Shown: one piece after another, positions 17,155-27,627 of the stretch
Layout: each line of letters begins with the position of its first letter
Numbering within the stretch: the stretch's first letter is position 1
Origin: Mariprofundus sp. NF
Lineage (GTDB): Bacteria > Pseudomonadota > Zetaproteobacteria > Mariprofundales > Mariprofundaceae
Length of the DNA: 64,000 nucleotides
Direction: 5' to 3'
NCBI RefSeq assembly: GCF_013387455.1
Contig: NZ_VWNC01000003.1
Coordinates: forward strand, 124,001-188,000
Notes under the pieces: generated by a model
Databases searched by the model: none
Told to the model about the DNA's origin: nothing
Seen by the model: only the letters and a program-made list of their open reading frames with translations
Program-made: the position numbers and the translations under genes

Positions 17155-17907
17155 ATGAATCACATCTCTCCATCCATGCCCGATCAGCTTGCCCCTGCAA
17201 TAGCCACCACTCCTGCCCCGTCCCCTGATTTTAAATACCGCCGGATCAGGCAGGTCCTGTTTGCACTACTGTTCATGGTTATCGGCTGGCACCTCTGGAT
17301 CTTCTCGCAACTGCTAGAAATGCGCGGTTCAAATCCGGAGATGAGTGCATTCATGCAGCAGGCATCGGAGAACAACCCCAAGGTCAGATTAAGGCAGCAG
17401 TGGGTGAACTACAGCCGCATCTCCTCGCATCTCAAACGTGCGGTCATTGCCGCTGAAGATGCAGCCTTTGTGAATCACAGCGGTTTCGACTGGCAAGGCA
17501 TCCAGCTGGCACTGGAGAAGAATATGGAGCAAGGCCGCATTGCTGCAGGCGGCTCAACCATTTCACAGCAACTGGCCAAGAATCTATTTTTATCCGGTGA
17601 ACGCTCCTTCATACGCAAAGCAGAAGAGACACTGATTACAATCATGATGGAGACCACCCTCTCCAAACAGCGCATTCTTGAGCTCTATCTTAACTATGCC
17701 GAATGGGGCCATGGCATCTACGGTGCCGAAGCTGCTGCACGCCATCACTACGGTGTCTCCGCTGCCAGACTCACCTCATGGCAGGCGGCAAGGCTAGCCT
17801 CAATCCTGCCCAACCCCCGCTACTACGATGGTAATCGCACCGACTGGATGTATGAAAAAACAGATATCATCCTCAACCGCATGCCAAAAGTCCGCATTCC
17901 CCGCTGA
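17155..17907 (+). CDS. mtgA: Monofunctional peptidoglycan transglycosylase
   Basis: Polymerises lipid II glycan strands at the inner membrane (GT51). About 250 aa: cytoplasmic N-terminus, one membrane helix (VLFALLFMVIGWHLWIF), then the GT51 motifs AAEDAAFVNHSGFDW (catalytic Glu), GGSTISQQLAKNLFL, RKAEETLITIMMETTLSK and ILELYLNYAEWG. Start uncertain: ATG 17155 or 17176; a TTG at 17119 also keeps the frame. No strong ribosome site at any. Confidence 0.92.
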   Translation: MNHISPSMPDQLAPAIATTPAPSPDFKYRRIRQVLFALLFMVIGWHLWIFSQLLEMRGSNPEMSAFMQQASENNPKVRLRQQWVNYSRISSHLKRAVIAAEDAAFVNHSGFDWQGIQLALEKNMEQGRIAAGGSTISQQLAKNLFLSGERSFIRKAEETLITIMMETTLSKQRILELYLNYAEWGHGIYGAEAAARHHYGVSAARLTSWQAARLASILPNPRYYDGNRTDWMYEKTDIILNRMPKVRIPR

Positions 17908-17964
17908 TAGTTGCGAGGCATTTTATAGACGTGGCTCTAATATTGATAAAGCAACCGGCTCGAG

Positions 17965-19089
17965 CTAGAGCAGCTCTTCCACCATATCAACAACACCTGT
18001 AGCGGCGTGCTTATCGCCAAGAATGCGGCGTAGTTCGGAGAATTCATCACGTTGATTCTGCGCTGCAGCTTCGTTGCGCAGCAGTGGCATAAGCTCGCTC
18101 ATGATATGATCGAGTGTGCACTGTTCCTGAATCAACTCAGGCATTACAGGGCGATCACCAAGGATGATGTTGGCCAGACCTGCACATGTCAGATTGACCA
18201 GTCTTCTGGCCAGAAAAATCGTCACCGGTGAGGATCTATAGACCAGTACTGTCGGTGTATTCCACAGTGCCAACTCAAGCGTAGCTGTACCTGAAACAGC
18301 TACAGCGGCATCGGCGCGCATGGCATAGCCATTGGCAGTTCGATCAATCTGTTTTGCTCCCTGCTGCCAGAGCGGCTCAAGGAGCTCTCTATCCACACCG
18401 GGGGCCACCGGCACCACACAGCTCAGATCGGGGATTTCAAGACGAATATGCTGCAGCAGTTCCGTCAGAATTGGCACATGCATACGCAGCTCCTGTGGCC
18501 GACTGCCCGGCAGCAGGGCGAGAAGCTTCTTCTCCTCCCCGATTTCAAGCTTTGCCTTAAGCTCGGCCATCGTCCAGCCACCTGCACAACCTACTGCACT
18601 GGGGTTACCGACATAACGAACATCTTTAATGCCACGTTTTGCAAACCACTCCGGCTCAAAGGGCAGAATACAAGCCAGCCTGTCCTGCGACTTTCTCAGT
18701 TTCCTGACCCGCCAGCTGCCCCACGCCCACAGTTTGGGCGCAACAAAATGAACAACAGGAATTCCGAGTGCACGGAGTTTACGGCCAAGGCGCATATGGA
18801 AACTGGAGAAATCGACGAGAATAGCGACATCAGGCTTTTGTGTGCCGCACCAACCGATAACGGAGGCTTCGACATCTTTGATTCTGGATAGTGAACGCAA
18901 TACATCGCCAAGCCCCATCACATTAAGCTCACTCATATGACGCACGGGCTCACACCCCTGGACGACCATCTGAGTACCGGCAATACCGTGGATGGGTGCA
19001 TCGGGAAAACGGGTTTTGAGTGCTTTTACAACGGTAGCAGCGTGCAGGTCACCCGAAGTCTCTCCAGCACTGATAAAAAAGCGGGTCAC
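17965..19089 (-). CDS. lpxB: Lipid-A-disaccharide synthase
   Basis: Joins UDP-diacylglucosamine and lipid X to form the lipid A disaccharide (GT19, inner-membrane surface). 374 aa with the opening FFISAGETSGDLHA, then VDFSSFHMRLGRKLRALGIPVVHFVAPKLWAW, LLPGSRPQEL and SGTATLELAL. GTG start. Last gene of the 15-gene rpsB-lpxB run; its substrate lipid X is made by LpxI encoded just upstream. Confidence 0.96.
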   Translation of the reverse strand: MTRFFISAGETSGDLHAATVVKALKTRFPDAPIHGIAGTQMVVQGCEPVRHMSELNVMGLGDVLRSLSRIKDVEASVIGWCGTQKPDVAILVDFSSFHMRLGRKLRALGIPVVHFVAPKLWAWGSWRVRKLRKSQDRLACILPFEPEWFAKRGIKDVRYVGNPSAVGCAGGWTMAELKAKLEIGEEKKLLALLPGSRPQELRMHVPILTELLQHIRLEIPDLSCVVPVAPGVDRELLEPLWQQGAKQIDRTANGYAMRADAAVAVSGTATLELALWNTPTVLVYRSSPVTIFLARRLVNLTCAGLANIILGDRPVMPELIQEQCTLDHIMSELMPLLRNEAAAQNQRDEFSELRRILGDKHAATGVVDMVEELL

Positions 19090-19119
19090 AGGATTATACC
19101 CACGACGAAACGGGGATGA

Positions 19120-19926
19120 TCAATCCTCTGCATATCCATAGACGGAAATCCCGTACTGCCCGGCCAGTTCGATAAAACGCTGCCGTTCGATCATCAGGGT
19201 TTTCCCAGCCTCAACCACCAGCAGATTACAGCCCGAAGCTTTCATGGTCTCCAGTGTATCCGGGCCAACAGCAGGCACATCGAAACGCAGATCCTGATTG
19301 GGCTTGGCCACCTTGATCACCGCTGCTTCACCACTGCCCAGAGAGCCTCCGCGTTTGATCGACTCATCAGTTCCTTCAATCGCTTCAACCGCCAGTACCG
19401 CCTGCTTCTGCACTACAACGGTCTGACCAATATCCAGCCCGGCAACGCCTTTGGCCTGCGAGAATCCAAACGCCATATCCGGCACTCTTTTTTTAGCAGC
19501 TGGTCCTGCCAGATGCCCCTCACCGGCCAGCATCTCACCGGCATAGCGCGTCTGATCAATCAGCGTCAATCCACCCTCATGCAGAAGATCGGCAATGGTA
19601 TTTAAAATCGAGTCATCTCGTTTGTCTTTGAGGCGCAACAGCCCTTTCATGGCAGTGAGATCGGGTCTGAAATTACGGAACAGGTGAAGCTTGCGCACCT
19701 TGCCGGCCATCACTACTTCGCTGACACCGGCACGTTTGAATGCTTTGATCATACCGCCAATCTGGCCGACATGCAGCCAGCAGGTAGAGGCGGTTATTTT
19801 TTCAATTTCGGGATATGTCTCTTCACGTGCAGCAACGGTGTGTACTTCATAACCAGCCTGATGCAGTGACCGGGCAAGCTCTAAAGGAAAGTGACCATAT
19901 CCGGCGATCAGACCGATTTTCTTCAT
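19120..19926 (-). CDS. lpxI: UDP-2,3-diacylglucosamine pyrophosphatase LpxI
   Basis: Hydrolyses UDP-2,3-diacylglucosamine to lipid X, replacing the unrelated LpxH of E. coli; best known from Alphaproteobacteria (formerly DUF1009). 268 aa. Starts IGLIAGYGHFPLEL, central GGMIKAFKRAGVSEVVMAGK, later KRVPDMAFGFSQAKG and IEGTDESIKRGG, C-terminal VEAGKTLMIE. Its place between lpxA and lpxB is the standard LpxI position. Confidence 0.94.
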   Translation of the reverse strand: MKKIGLIAGYGHFPLELARSLHQAGYEVHTVAAREETYPEIEKITASTCWLHVGQIGGMIKAFKRAGVSEVVMAGKVRKLHLFRNFRPDLTAMKGLLRLKDKRDDSILNTIADLLHEGGLTLIDQTRYAGEMLAGEGHLAGPAAKKRVPDMAFGFSQAKGVAGLDIGQTVVVQKQAVLAVEAIEGTDESIKRGGSLGSGEAAVIKVAKPNQDLRFDVPAVGPDTLETMKASGCNLLVVEAGKTLMIERQRFIELAGQYGISVYGYAED

Positions 19927-19939
19927 AATTTATGACACG

Positions 19940-20743
19940 TTATTCTGAGTCGCGACCGTGGGTCATCAGCCCACGCTTGGCACCACGAACAAACTCAATG
20001 ATCTCACGAGCCACATCATCACCATCCTGCAGCAGAGCTTCAGCTTCAAGCAGACGCACATCACGTTTACCACTCTCCAGAAGTAGAATGCGATAGATCT
20101 CTTTCAAGCGGGTAATCTGGGTCGTATTAAACCCTTTGCGTTTCAGACCGATCAGATTCAGCCCCGAGAGACCGGCACGATAACCGCCTGCCAGCAGGCA
20201 GTAAGGCGCAACATCCTTGGTTACACCGCTCATACCACCAATCATCGCCAGCTTGCCGATGCGAACAAACTGCTGAATTGCGGAGAGGCCACCGATAATA
20301 GCCTGATCATCCACTTCAACATGTCCAGCCAGCGTGGCGCAATTGGCCAGTACGATACCGTTACCAAGAATGCAGTCGTGGGCTACGTGGGTATAGGCCA
20401 TCAGCATATTGTTATTGCCGATACGGGTGACCATACCACCACCTTCAGTACCGGCGTTGATGGTCACATTTTCACGAATCTGGTTATTGTCACCAATAAT
20501 GACTTCAGATGGTTCACCGTGAAATTTTAGATCCTGGGGAATCTGGCCGATGGAGCTGAATGGAAAAATTCTATTGCCCGAGCCCATGGTCGTGTTACCG
20601 GTAATCACGGTATGGCTCAGTAACTCACAGTTATCACCAATCTTAACATTCGGCCCGACAACGGAGTAAGGCCCGACGCTTACGCCCTCACCAAGTTCCG
20701 CACCTGTATCAATAATTGCGGTTGGGTGAATCACGGGACTCAT
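19940..20743 (-). CDS. lpxA: UDP-N-acetylglucosamine acyltransferase
   Basis: First step of lipid A synthesis: 3-O acylation of UDP-GlcNAc. 267 aa left-handed beta-helix made of hexapeptide repeats; opening HPTAIIDTGAELGEGVSVGP, catalytic His region AYTHVAHDCILGN and the C-terminal GLNLIGLKRKGF helix region are present. Start overlaps the fabZ stop by ATGA (20740-20743). Confidence 0.97.
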   Translation of the reverse strand: MSPVIHPTAIIDTGAELGEGVSVGPYSVVGPNVKIGDNCELLSHTVITGNTTMGSGNRIFPFSSIGQIPQDLKFHGEPSEVIIGDNNQIRENVTINAGTEGGGMVTRIGNNNMLMAYTHVAHDCILGNGIVLANCATLAGHVEVDDQAIIGGLSAIQQFVRIGKLAMIGGMSGVTKDVAPYCLLAGGYRAGLSGLNLIGLKRKGFNTTQITRLKEIYRILLLESGKRDVRLLEAEALLQDGDDVAREIIEFVRGAKRGLMTHGRDSE

Positions 20744-21186
20744 GCGCTCTCTTGCGGCACCAGTGTTGCCGTCAGGTCACCTTCACAGACCAGTTTGCCA
20801 TCCACAAAAGCTTCTCCACGCAGCTTCCAGAGGAAACCGCGACGCCTCAGGCAGGTCAGTTCAAAGATCACCTGGTCTCCCGGCCGCACAGGTTTACGGA
20901 AACGAACACCATCAATACCTGTGAAATAGACAAGATATTCGCGGTCATCTTCAACTGACTGAAATGCCAGCATACCACCAGCCTGCGCCATCGCTTCGAT
21001 AAGCAAGACACCCGGCATCACCGGATGGTTAGGGAAATGACCGGTAAACTGCGGCTCATTGATCGTCACATTTTTCAGCGCACGAATGGTCTTTTCCTTC
21101 TCGAAGTCGAGGATGCGATCAATCAGCAGAAATGGATAACGATGCGGCAGATGCTGCATGATCTCTTCAATATTTAATTCAGGCAT
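20740..21186 (-). CDS. fabZ: 3-hydroxyacyl-ACP dehydratase
   Basis: Dehydrates 3-hydroxyacyl-ACP in fatty acid synthesis. About 148 aa hotdog fold with PHRYPFLLIDR, the catalytic His in GHFPNHPVMPG and Glu in LIEAMAQAGG. ATG at 21186 is preferred because GGAGAG sits just upstream; an ATG at 21198 overlaps that site and one at 21216 is a further option. Within the lpxD-fabZ-lpxA cluster. Confidence 0.96.
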   Translation of the reverse strand: MPELNIEEIMQHLPHRYPFLLIDRILDFEKEKTIRALKNVTINEPQFTGHFPNHPVMPGVLLIEAMAQAGGMLAFQSVEDDREYLVYFTGIDGVRFRKPVRPGDQVIFELTCLRRRGFLWKLRGEAFVDGKLVCEGDLTATLVPQESA

Positions 21187-21232
21187 ACCACTCTCCATGG
21201 GTATATGATTATTCAACGGGTGAAGCGATGGC

Positions 21233-22240
21233 TTACTTCTGCTGCGCCTTTATGATCTCCGGCAGCTTCATCATCAATGCCGATACCTTCAGCCACATAC
21301 GGTGCGGCATGGCAGGTGAACCGGCATAGACGCCACCTGCTTCAAGGTCGCCAAGCACGCCGCTTTTACCTGCCAGTTTACAGCCATCACCAATGACCAG
21401 ATGTCCGGCAGCACCGCTCTGGCCGCCAAACTGACAACCCTTACCAATGGTCGTCGATCCGGATATCCCAACCTGACTGGCCATCACCGAGTAGGCTCCA
21501 ACACGAACGTTATGGGCAATTTGAACCAGATTATCGAGTTTGACGCCGCGCTCAAGCACAGTGTCACCAATGGCACCACGATCAACCGATGCATTGGCAC
21601 CCACTTCAACATCATCCTCAAGAATAACACGACCAGCCTGTGGAATTTTGAGAAACTTGCCACCATCCCAGGCATAACCAAAGCCATCTGCACCGATGGT
21701 GGCTCCAGGTTGCAGGATTACTTCATCACCAAGTATACAGTCATAGGCAACCACACTATTGGCATTAAGAATACAGCGTTCACCAATCTGCACATTCTCA
21801 CCAACCACACAGCCAGGCCCGATAATCGTTCCGGTACCGATAGTGGTATGTGCTCCGATCACCGCGTTAGGACCTACATCCACATTCTCAGCAAGCGTAG
21901 CACTCTCATCAATCACAGCCGAAACGTGCTGTTGACCTGTTCCTGATGGCAGCGGATAAAAGTGACGCTGAAGCCTGGCAAATGCGAGATAGGGATCATC
22001 GACGCGAATAACGCCCATAGTTTCAGGCGCACTCTGGTTAGCAGTGAGAAACACAGCGGCAGCGCCGGTTGTCTCAAGCTGCCCCTTATAACGTTTATTC
22101 GCTAAAAATGAGAGCTCACTACTGCCCGCATCGGCAAGAGAATTGACGCCGCTGATCAGATGATCGGGCGTATCCATAACCGGGCCAGCAAGTTCACCGC
22201 CGACAATGTCAGCAGCTTCAGCTATCGTAATTGAGTTCAA
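21233..22240 (-). CDS. lpxD: UDP-3-O-(3-hydroxyacyl)glucosamine N-acyltransferase
   Basis: Third lipid A step, N-acylation by acyl-ACP. 335 aa: N-terminal substrate domain (about 1-100) and a hexapeptide beta-helix with repeats such as VGPNAVIGAHTTIGTGTIIG; catalytic His in VQIAHNVRVG; C-terminal helical tail. TTG start at 22240, 9 nt after the skp stop. Confidence 0.96.
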   Translation of the reverse strand: MNSITIAEAADIVGGELAGPVMDTPDHLISGVNSLADAGSSELSFLANKRYKGQLETTGAAAVFLTANQSAPETMGVIRVDDPYLAFARLQRHFYPLPSGTGQQHVSAVIDESATLAENVDVGPNAVIGAHTTIGTGTIIGPGCVVGENVQIGERCILNANSVVAYDCILGDEVILQPGATIGADGFGYAWDGGKFLKIPQAGRVILEDDVEVGANASVDRGAIGDTVLERGVKLDNLVQIAHNVRVGAYSVMASQVGISGSTTIGKGCQFGGQSGAAGHLVIGDGCKLAGKSGVLGDLEAGGVYAGSPAMPHRMWLKVSALMMKLPEIIKAQQK

Positions 22241-22249
22241 AAGAGGCTC

Positions 22250-22774
22250 TTACTTTTTAGCATCCAGAAGTTTGGTGATATCACCAGTAATATCAAGTTT
22301 CGGATCGATATAGAGAAACATCGGCCTTGGCATGATCATATCAAAACCACCTTTTTTGCCATAAGCGGTTACCACAGCCTGGAATTTCCCACCAACAGCC
22401 ATATCCAGACGATTCTTTTCAGCTGAAAGGGCTTCCTGTGCATCCTGCTGCTTACGCTGGAACTCAGTCCGCATAGACTTAAGATCCTGCTGTTTCTGTG
22501 CCAGACGATCAGGGGACATCGCCATAGACTGGCCCAGAAGATCTTTCTCCTGCTTACTGATCTGAGCACCGAGTGCCTGCAGCTCTTTCACCTTCTGATC
22601 CTGCATGCCTTTCAATCGCTTCATGCCTCTCTGGTAATCAGCAGTATTGTCGATAGCACTTTTCATATCGACATAACCAACTTTCAGACCTTCAGCCTGT
22701 GCTACAGAAAAACCGAACACAAATACGGCTCCCACTGTTAGCAGCAATGATCGAACACCTATCTTCTTTAACAT
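22250..22774 (-). CDS. skp: Periplasmic chaperone Skp/OmpH
   Basis: 174 aa. Signal peptide (SLLLTVGAVFVFGFSVAQA, cut before EGLKVG) and then the OmpH pattern: VGYVDMKSAID, a long charged helix pair rich in Gln/Lys (about 40-130), and a final segment around FDMIMPRPMFLYIDPKLDIT. Delivers unfolded outer-membrane proteins to BamA, encoded just upstream in the same run. Ribosome site GGAG before ATG. Confidence 0.93.
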   Translation of the reverse strand: MLKKIGVRSLLLTVGAVFVFGFSVAQAEGLKVGYVDMKSAIDNTADYQRGMKRLKGMQDQKVKELQALGAQISKQEKDLLGQSMAMSPDRLAQKQQDLKSMRTEFQRKQQDAQEALSAEKNRLDMAVGGKFQAVVTAYGKKGGFDMIMPRPMFLYIDPKLDITGDITKLLDAKK

Positions 22775-22803
22775 TGAAATCTCCTTTACTATTATTAAAA
22801 ACT

Positions 22804-25125
22804 CTAAAATGTTCCGCCCATCATAAACTCAAAACTTCTTAACCGGTCATTAGGTAACTTGTGAATCGGCAGCGCCCAGACTATACCAATAGGCCCTACC
22901 GGTGATAACCACTCAAGTCCGAAACCCGCTGAAGAGCGAATTCTACCTAACGATAACTTTGTTGGCTCAACCGATCCGGGAGTATAACCCCAGACTGAAC
23001 CCGCATCACCAAACACAAAACCTCTGATACCGGCAGTCTGCATATATGGTATGGGAAAGAAAAGGTTCATGGAGATCACCATCTTCTTATCACCACCCAG
23101 CGCATCGTTGGTTGCAGCATCATGCATGGTAATTCCCAAGGTATCGAAACCTCTCACAGAGCCAATGCCACCGAGAGAGTATCGACGATACAGTGGAATC
23201 GTTTTATTGGAGTAACCTCTAATCCATCCAAGCGAAAACAGAGGATTCAAGACAAACTGATCATCCTCACCAAAACCGTAGTAATATTTACTGGAGAGCG
23301 CAGTTTCATAAAACTTGTTTGCTCCACCAAGGCCTGCAACGGAAACCCGGAACTGCTCGATATGCCCTTCGGATGCAGCCGCGAACCTGTTGCGACTGTC
23401 CCAGGTCAGTGTCTGACTAAATTCACCAGTAGTCTGGCGGCCCAGCTGAGAAGCTAACAGTGCGGATATTGTGGTCAGACCATTTACCTGCAGGTTAGTT
23501 CTCTCATACCTATAATTCAGACCGTAACTGATGTGGTCGGTTACAGGAAAACCAAAGCCAACACCTCCGCCAATAGAGTCACTGCTGTAATTAGTGATGT
23601 CCAACTGATCTGACTGGGTCTTAAACAGATTTACAGAGGCACTCATATTTTCCCCCAGGAAGAAGGGGTCAGTCAAACCAACATTGTAATTCTTGGTAAG
23701 AGCGCCCAAAGAAGCTTCCAGATGCGCCTGATAACCCTTACCAAAGGCATTATCCTCTTTAACTGAACCTGTAAGGGTTAATTTCTCAAGGGCTGAATAA
23801 CCTACACCGGCGGTGAATGAGCCAGTTTTCTTCTCGGTCACATCGATCTTCATATTGACCTTATCGGCAGCACTGCCTTTTGGAAAGGAGACGCGAACAT
23901 CTTCTGTATAGACGGCGCGTCCAATTTCCTCCTTACTTCTCTTTACCTGAGTTCCTGAATAGCGAGAACCCTCTGTCTGCAAGACAATACGGCGAACAAC
24001 TTCATCATCGGTCTTACTGTTACCGGTGATTTCAACACGTTCAACGTAGACCTCTTCCCCCTTCTCAATATCAAAGACAACAGCAACGGTATCCTCCTCA
24101 ATATTGCGGGTCAGGAGCGGGGTGATTGATGCAAAAGCGTAACCTTCATCACCGACACGTGCAGTGATCTCATCAATGGTCTCCCTGAGATCATTAAGTT
24201 CGTAGATACGCCCCTCTTCAAGTTTAATCAGCTCCAGCAGTGTCTCCTTATCCGGAACAATATCACCCTGAATACCAACAGATGAAATCCGATACTGATC
24301 ACCCTCGCTTAGGCTAAAGGTCAGGTTAAAACTTCTTTTATCAGGGGCCATAACCAACTGTCTGGATTCAATACGAATATCGAGATAGCCGTGGTTGAGG
24401 TAAAACTGTTCGATAAGCTGCGTATCAGCACCCAGTCGTTTCTGATCAAACACATCTTTGTTGCTAAACCAGCTGATAATGGATGATTCTCTGGAAGCGA
24501 TCTCATCCCTCAGCTCACCATCACTGAAAGCGTCATTACCGATAAAACCGATGCGTCTAATAGTGGTGATCTCACCCTCAATAATCTCCACCAGCACATC
24601 AACACGGCCATCCTCTCGGGGTGTGGCAGTAAACTTCACATCAACCTGATAATAACCATCCTTCAGATAACCTTTGCGAATCATATTAAGATCTGATCTC
24701 TGATTGAATGGGTTGAAAATACGCCCTGGACGAACCTTCATCTGCAGCTGCAGATCCTTGGTTGGATGCTCCTCATTGCCTACAAGCTCAACCTTGGCAA
24801 TCAGCGGATACTCTTTGACCTGACAGACCAGATGAATACCCTGCCCGGTTCGAGTGCCACTAAAACGCACATCGGAGAAAAAACCGGACTTATGAATGGC
24901 CAGCACATCGCGGCTTAGCTGTTTTCGGTTTAGAAGCTGCCCCACCTTGGTTCCCATCTTGGCAAGAACCATCTCATTTTCCACATAGCGATTGCCCTGA
25001 ACATCAATAGAGAGGATTTTTGCGGCAGATGACTGCCCGTCTATCTCAGCCAGAGCAATACCTGCAACTGAACACAGAGACAGTAGCAGACCAAAACCAA
25101 ACACCAATTGCCTTAAGCCAAACAT
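22804..25125 (-). CDS. bamA: Outer membrane protein assembly factor BamA
   Basis: Beta-barrel core of the BAM complex. About 773 aa: signal peptide ending GIALA, five POTRA domains (about 25-420; e.g. ILSIDVQGNRYVENEMV), and a 16-strand barrel with the loop-6 motif GSVRGFDTLG and a C-terminal Phe. The ATG at 25125 is chosen (AGGGGAT upstream, clean signal peptide); the frame extends 14 codons further back into rseP. It sits one nt after the rseP stop. Confidence 0.97.
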   Translation of the reverse strand: MFGLRQLVFGFGLLLSLCSVAGIALAEIDGQSSAAKILSIDVQGNRYVENEMVLAKMGTKVGQLLNRKQLSRDVLAIHKSGFFSDVRFSGTRTGQGIHLVCQVKEYPLIAKVELVGNEEHPTKDLQLQMKVRPGRIFNPFNQRSDLNMIRKGYLKDGYYQVDVKFTATPREDGRVDVLVEIIEGEITTIRRIGFIGNDAFSDGELRDEIASRESSIISWFSNKDVFDQKRLGADTQLIEQFYLNHGYLDIRIESRQLVMAPDKRSFNLTFSLSEGDQYRISSVGIQGDIVPDKETLLELIKLEEGRIYELNDLRETIDEITARVGDEGYAFASITPLLTRNIEEDTVAVVFDIEKGEEVYVERVEITGNSKTDDEVVRRIVLQTEGSRYSGTQVKRSKEEIGRAVYTEDVRVSFPKGSAADKVNMKIDVTEKKTGSFTAGVGYSALEKLTLTGSVKEDNAFGKGYQAHLEASLGALTKNYNVGLTDPFFLGENMSASVNLFKTQSDQLDITNYSSDSIGGGVGFGFPVTDHISYGLNYRYERTNLQVNGLTTISALLASQLGRQTTGEFSQTLTWDSRNRFAAASEGHIEQFRVSVAGLGGANKFYETALSSKYYYGFGEDDQFVLNPLFSLGWIRGYSNKTIPLYRRYSLGGIGSVRGFDTLGITMHDAATNDALGGDKKMVISMNLFFPIPYMQTAGIRGFVFGDAGSVWGYTPGSVEPTKLSLGRIRSSAGFGLEWLSPVGPIGIVWALPIHKLPNDRLRSFEFMMGGTF

Positions 25126-25126
25126 A

Positions 25127-26485
25127 TTATCCCCTGAATAGACGCGAAAGATCATTATAAAACGCAAACACCATCAATGTGATAATCAGCGCCAGCCCTA
25201 CCACCTGCGTCATCTCCAGAAAACGTGGTGATAGTGGTTTTCCTCTCAACTTCTCCAACCCCAGATAAACCAGAAGACCACCATCCAGAATGGGAATTGG
25301 CAATAAATTTAATACCCCGAGGTTCACTGAGATCAATGCCAGGAAACTCACAAAATAGACCAGCCCCAACTCAGCAGTTTTTCCTGCCAATTGGGCAATG
25401 GCTATCGGGCCGCCGAGGTTATCGGGTGATATCGCTGATGTCACCATCTTGGCAAACACGCCAAGGGTCAGAGCCGTCATCTCCCAGGTTCTGACAAAAC
25501 CGTACTGCACCCCTTCAAAAATACCCATGCGATAGAGTTCAGTACCATGCAGTGACTGGGATGCCAGACGCACACCCAGACGACCCTTCTGATCACTATC
25601 GGCCACAGGTATCACAGTAAGGCTCAGCATAGTTCTATCGCGTTTAACCACCAGCGTTACATCTTCTCCAGCACGCTGCTGCACCTGAGTGATAAACTGA
25701 TTGACATTACCAATGGCAATCCCGTTGATCTGCTTGATCACATCACCCTTCTGCAAACCGGCTCGCTGCGCAGCAGATGAATCCATAATCTCTTCAATGG
25801 AGACAACCAGTCCGGGATTAAAACCGAGCACCTGATCTGCCACATCAATCAGCAGTGCGTCCTTCTCCTGAGCTGGTAACTGCATGTGCAGAGAGATATC
25901 TCTCTCATCCCGATTCACGTTCACTGTGGCGGAATCACCAACATAACCCTTAAGCCGCTCTTCCATCTGCTGCCACGAATGCACGTCGCGACCCTCGACT
26001 TTCAGAATCCGGTCTCCCGATTGCAATCCGGCCTGCTCAGCAATCGATGCCGGTGCCACGTAACCCACGGTCGGTGGAAGTACGGATTGCCCAAGCCAGG
26101 CCACAAGCATGTAGGCAAAAATAGCAAAAATAAAGTTGTATGCAGGCCCTGCAGCAGCAACTGCAGCCCGCTTCCAGACTGGCTGAAGATTAAATGCCCT
26201 TGCTCTATCTGCTTCGGAGAGGGTTTGCTGAGAATCTTCGCCCTGCTGATCCGGATTCTCACCCAGCATCTTCACATAGCCACCCAGCGGAATGGCGGCA
26301 ATCACATAGAGCACCTCTCCATCACGGCTGCGCCATGAAAGCAGTGCCGGACCAAAACCGATGGAGAACTTCTCCACTTTGATGCCAAGCCGGCGGGCAA
26401 CAGAAAAATGACCATATTCGTGCACCGCTATCAGCAGTGCTATTGCTACAACAAAAGCAAATGTTGTATGCAGAATTTCCAGCAT
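25127..26485 (-). CDS. rseP: Site-2 intramembrane metalloprotease RseP
   Basis: Cleaves membrane-bound anti-sigma factors in envelope stress signalling. 452 aa: zinc motif AVHEYGHFSVARRLG in the first helix, two PDZ domains (about 125-300, e.g. AGLQSGDRILKVEG), and the second active-site motif NLLPIPILDGG in a late helix. Starts one nt into the dxr stop (TGATG). Confidence 0.96.
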   Translation of the reverse strand: MLEILHTTFAFVVAIALLIAVHEYGHFSVARRLGIKVEKFSIGFGPALLSWRSRDGEVLYVIAAIPLGGYVKMLGENPDQQGEDSQQTLSEADRARAFNLQPVWKRAAVAAAGPAYNFIFAIFAYMLVAWLGQSVLPPTVGYVAPASIAEQAGLQSGDRILKVEGRDVHSWQQMEERLKGYVGDSATVNVNRDERDISLHMQLPAQEKDALLIDVADQVLGFNPGLVVSIEEIMDSSAAQRAGLQKGDVIKQINGIAIGNVNQFITQVQQRAGEDVTLVVKRDRTMLSLTVIPVADSDQKGRLGVRLASQSLHGTELYRMGIFEGVQYGFVRTWEMTALTLGVFAKMVTSAISPDNLGGPIAIAQLAGKTAELGLVYFVSFLALISVNLGVLNLLPIPILDGGLLVYLGLEKLRGKPLSPRFLEMTQVVGLALIITLMVFAFYNDLSRLFRG

Positions 26486-27627
26486 CAGGATATCACCTCA
26501 TTGGCCAATCTTCTGGCATGTTCGTCATGCAACCACACATCGTTGAGCAGAGCCACGGGTATATTTTCCACCCGGGCAAGCACCTTTTCGACTGTTGTCA
26601 CGATATCTGTAAAAGCGATACGCCGCTCCCTGAACGCGGCATTGGCCACTTCATTGGCAGCATTGAGTGCAATGGAGAGTGAATCCTCTCCCTGCAAGAC
26701 ATCATTAACCAGGCGCATAGCCGGAAAGCGTTGTTCATCGATCTGCTGAAAGTGAAGCGTCCCGGTTTTAGCCAGATCCAGCCACGGGATACCTGTTGAT
26801 AATCTTGGCTCCGCCTGCATTGCATAAGCGATAGGCATACGCATATCGGGCATGGCAAGCTGGGCCAGTACAGAGCCGTCCTGATACTCCACCATAGCGT
26901 GAATAATGCTCTCAGGATGGATGATCGCCGACAATTTCTCAGCTGGCAGATCAAACAACCAGCGCGCCTCAATCAACTCCAGCGCTTTATTCATCATGGT
27001 TGCCGAATCCACGCTTATCTTTGCCCCCATATCCCAGTTGGGATGGGCAATAGCCTCTTCAGGTGTCACATGCTGCAGCGTTGCCGGATCACGATCCCTG
27101 AACGGGCCACCTGAAGCAGTCAGAACCACCCGTGACACTGATCCCTTATCATGGCCATGCAGGCACTGATGCACTGCGGCATGTTCTGAATCGACAGGCA
27201 CAACCTCAGCACCGGAGTGGCGCGCCGCATCCATAAAGATGCGACCGGCCGTTACCAGACACTCTTTGTTGGCAAGGCCAACCCGTTTACCGGCTTTTAC
27301 AGCGGCCAGTGTTGCAGGCAGACCTGCTGAGCCAACCATCGCAGCCATCACCATCTCGGTCTCAGAAGCTGCTGCCAGCTCAGTGGCCGCATCCATACCC
27401 ACTTCAAGCCGCACTCCGGCAGGTAGTCGGCCTTTAAGCCGATCTGCTGCAGCCACATCGGTCATCACCACCCATTGGGGTTTCAACTGTTCGGCCAGCT
27501 GTAGCATTTTATCATCATTGCGATGACCAACCAGAGCAAAAGCGGAAAATTTATCAGGATGTTGCAGCATCACATCAGCCGTACTGCATCCGATGGAACC
27601 TGTCGCTCCCAGCACAGTCAGCTTCAC
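26485..27627 (-). CDS. dxr: 1-deoxy-D-xylulose-5-phosphate reductoisomerase
   Basis: Second step of the MEP isoprenoid pathway, feeding the undecaprenyl synthase encoded upstream. About 380 aa with NADPH loop [37 protein letters not shown] and the [20 protein letters not shown] region. GTG at 27627 is preferred: it overlaps the cdsA stop as GTGA, follows GGGGGAT and gives the family N-terminus (MKLTVLG); an ATG five codons earlier is possible. Confidence 0.96.
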   Translation of the reverse strand: MKLTVLGATGSIGCSTADVMLQHPDKFSAFALVGHRNDDKMLQLAEQLKPQWVVMTDVAAADRLKGRLPAGVRLEVGMDAATELAAASETEMVMAAMVGSAGLPATLAAVKAGKRVGLANKECLVTAGRIFMDAARHSGAEVVPVDSEHAAVHQCLHGHDKGSVSRVVLTASGGPFRDRDPATLQHVTPEEAIAHPNWDMGAKISVDSATMMNKALELIEARWLFDLPAEKLSAIIHPESIIHAMVEYQDGSVLAQLAMPDMRMPIAYAMQAEPRLSTGIPWLDLAKTGTLHFQQIDEQRFPAMRLVNDVLQGEDSLSIALNAANEVANAAFRERRIAFTDIVTTVEKVLARVENIPVALLNDVWLHDEHARRLANEVIS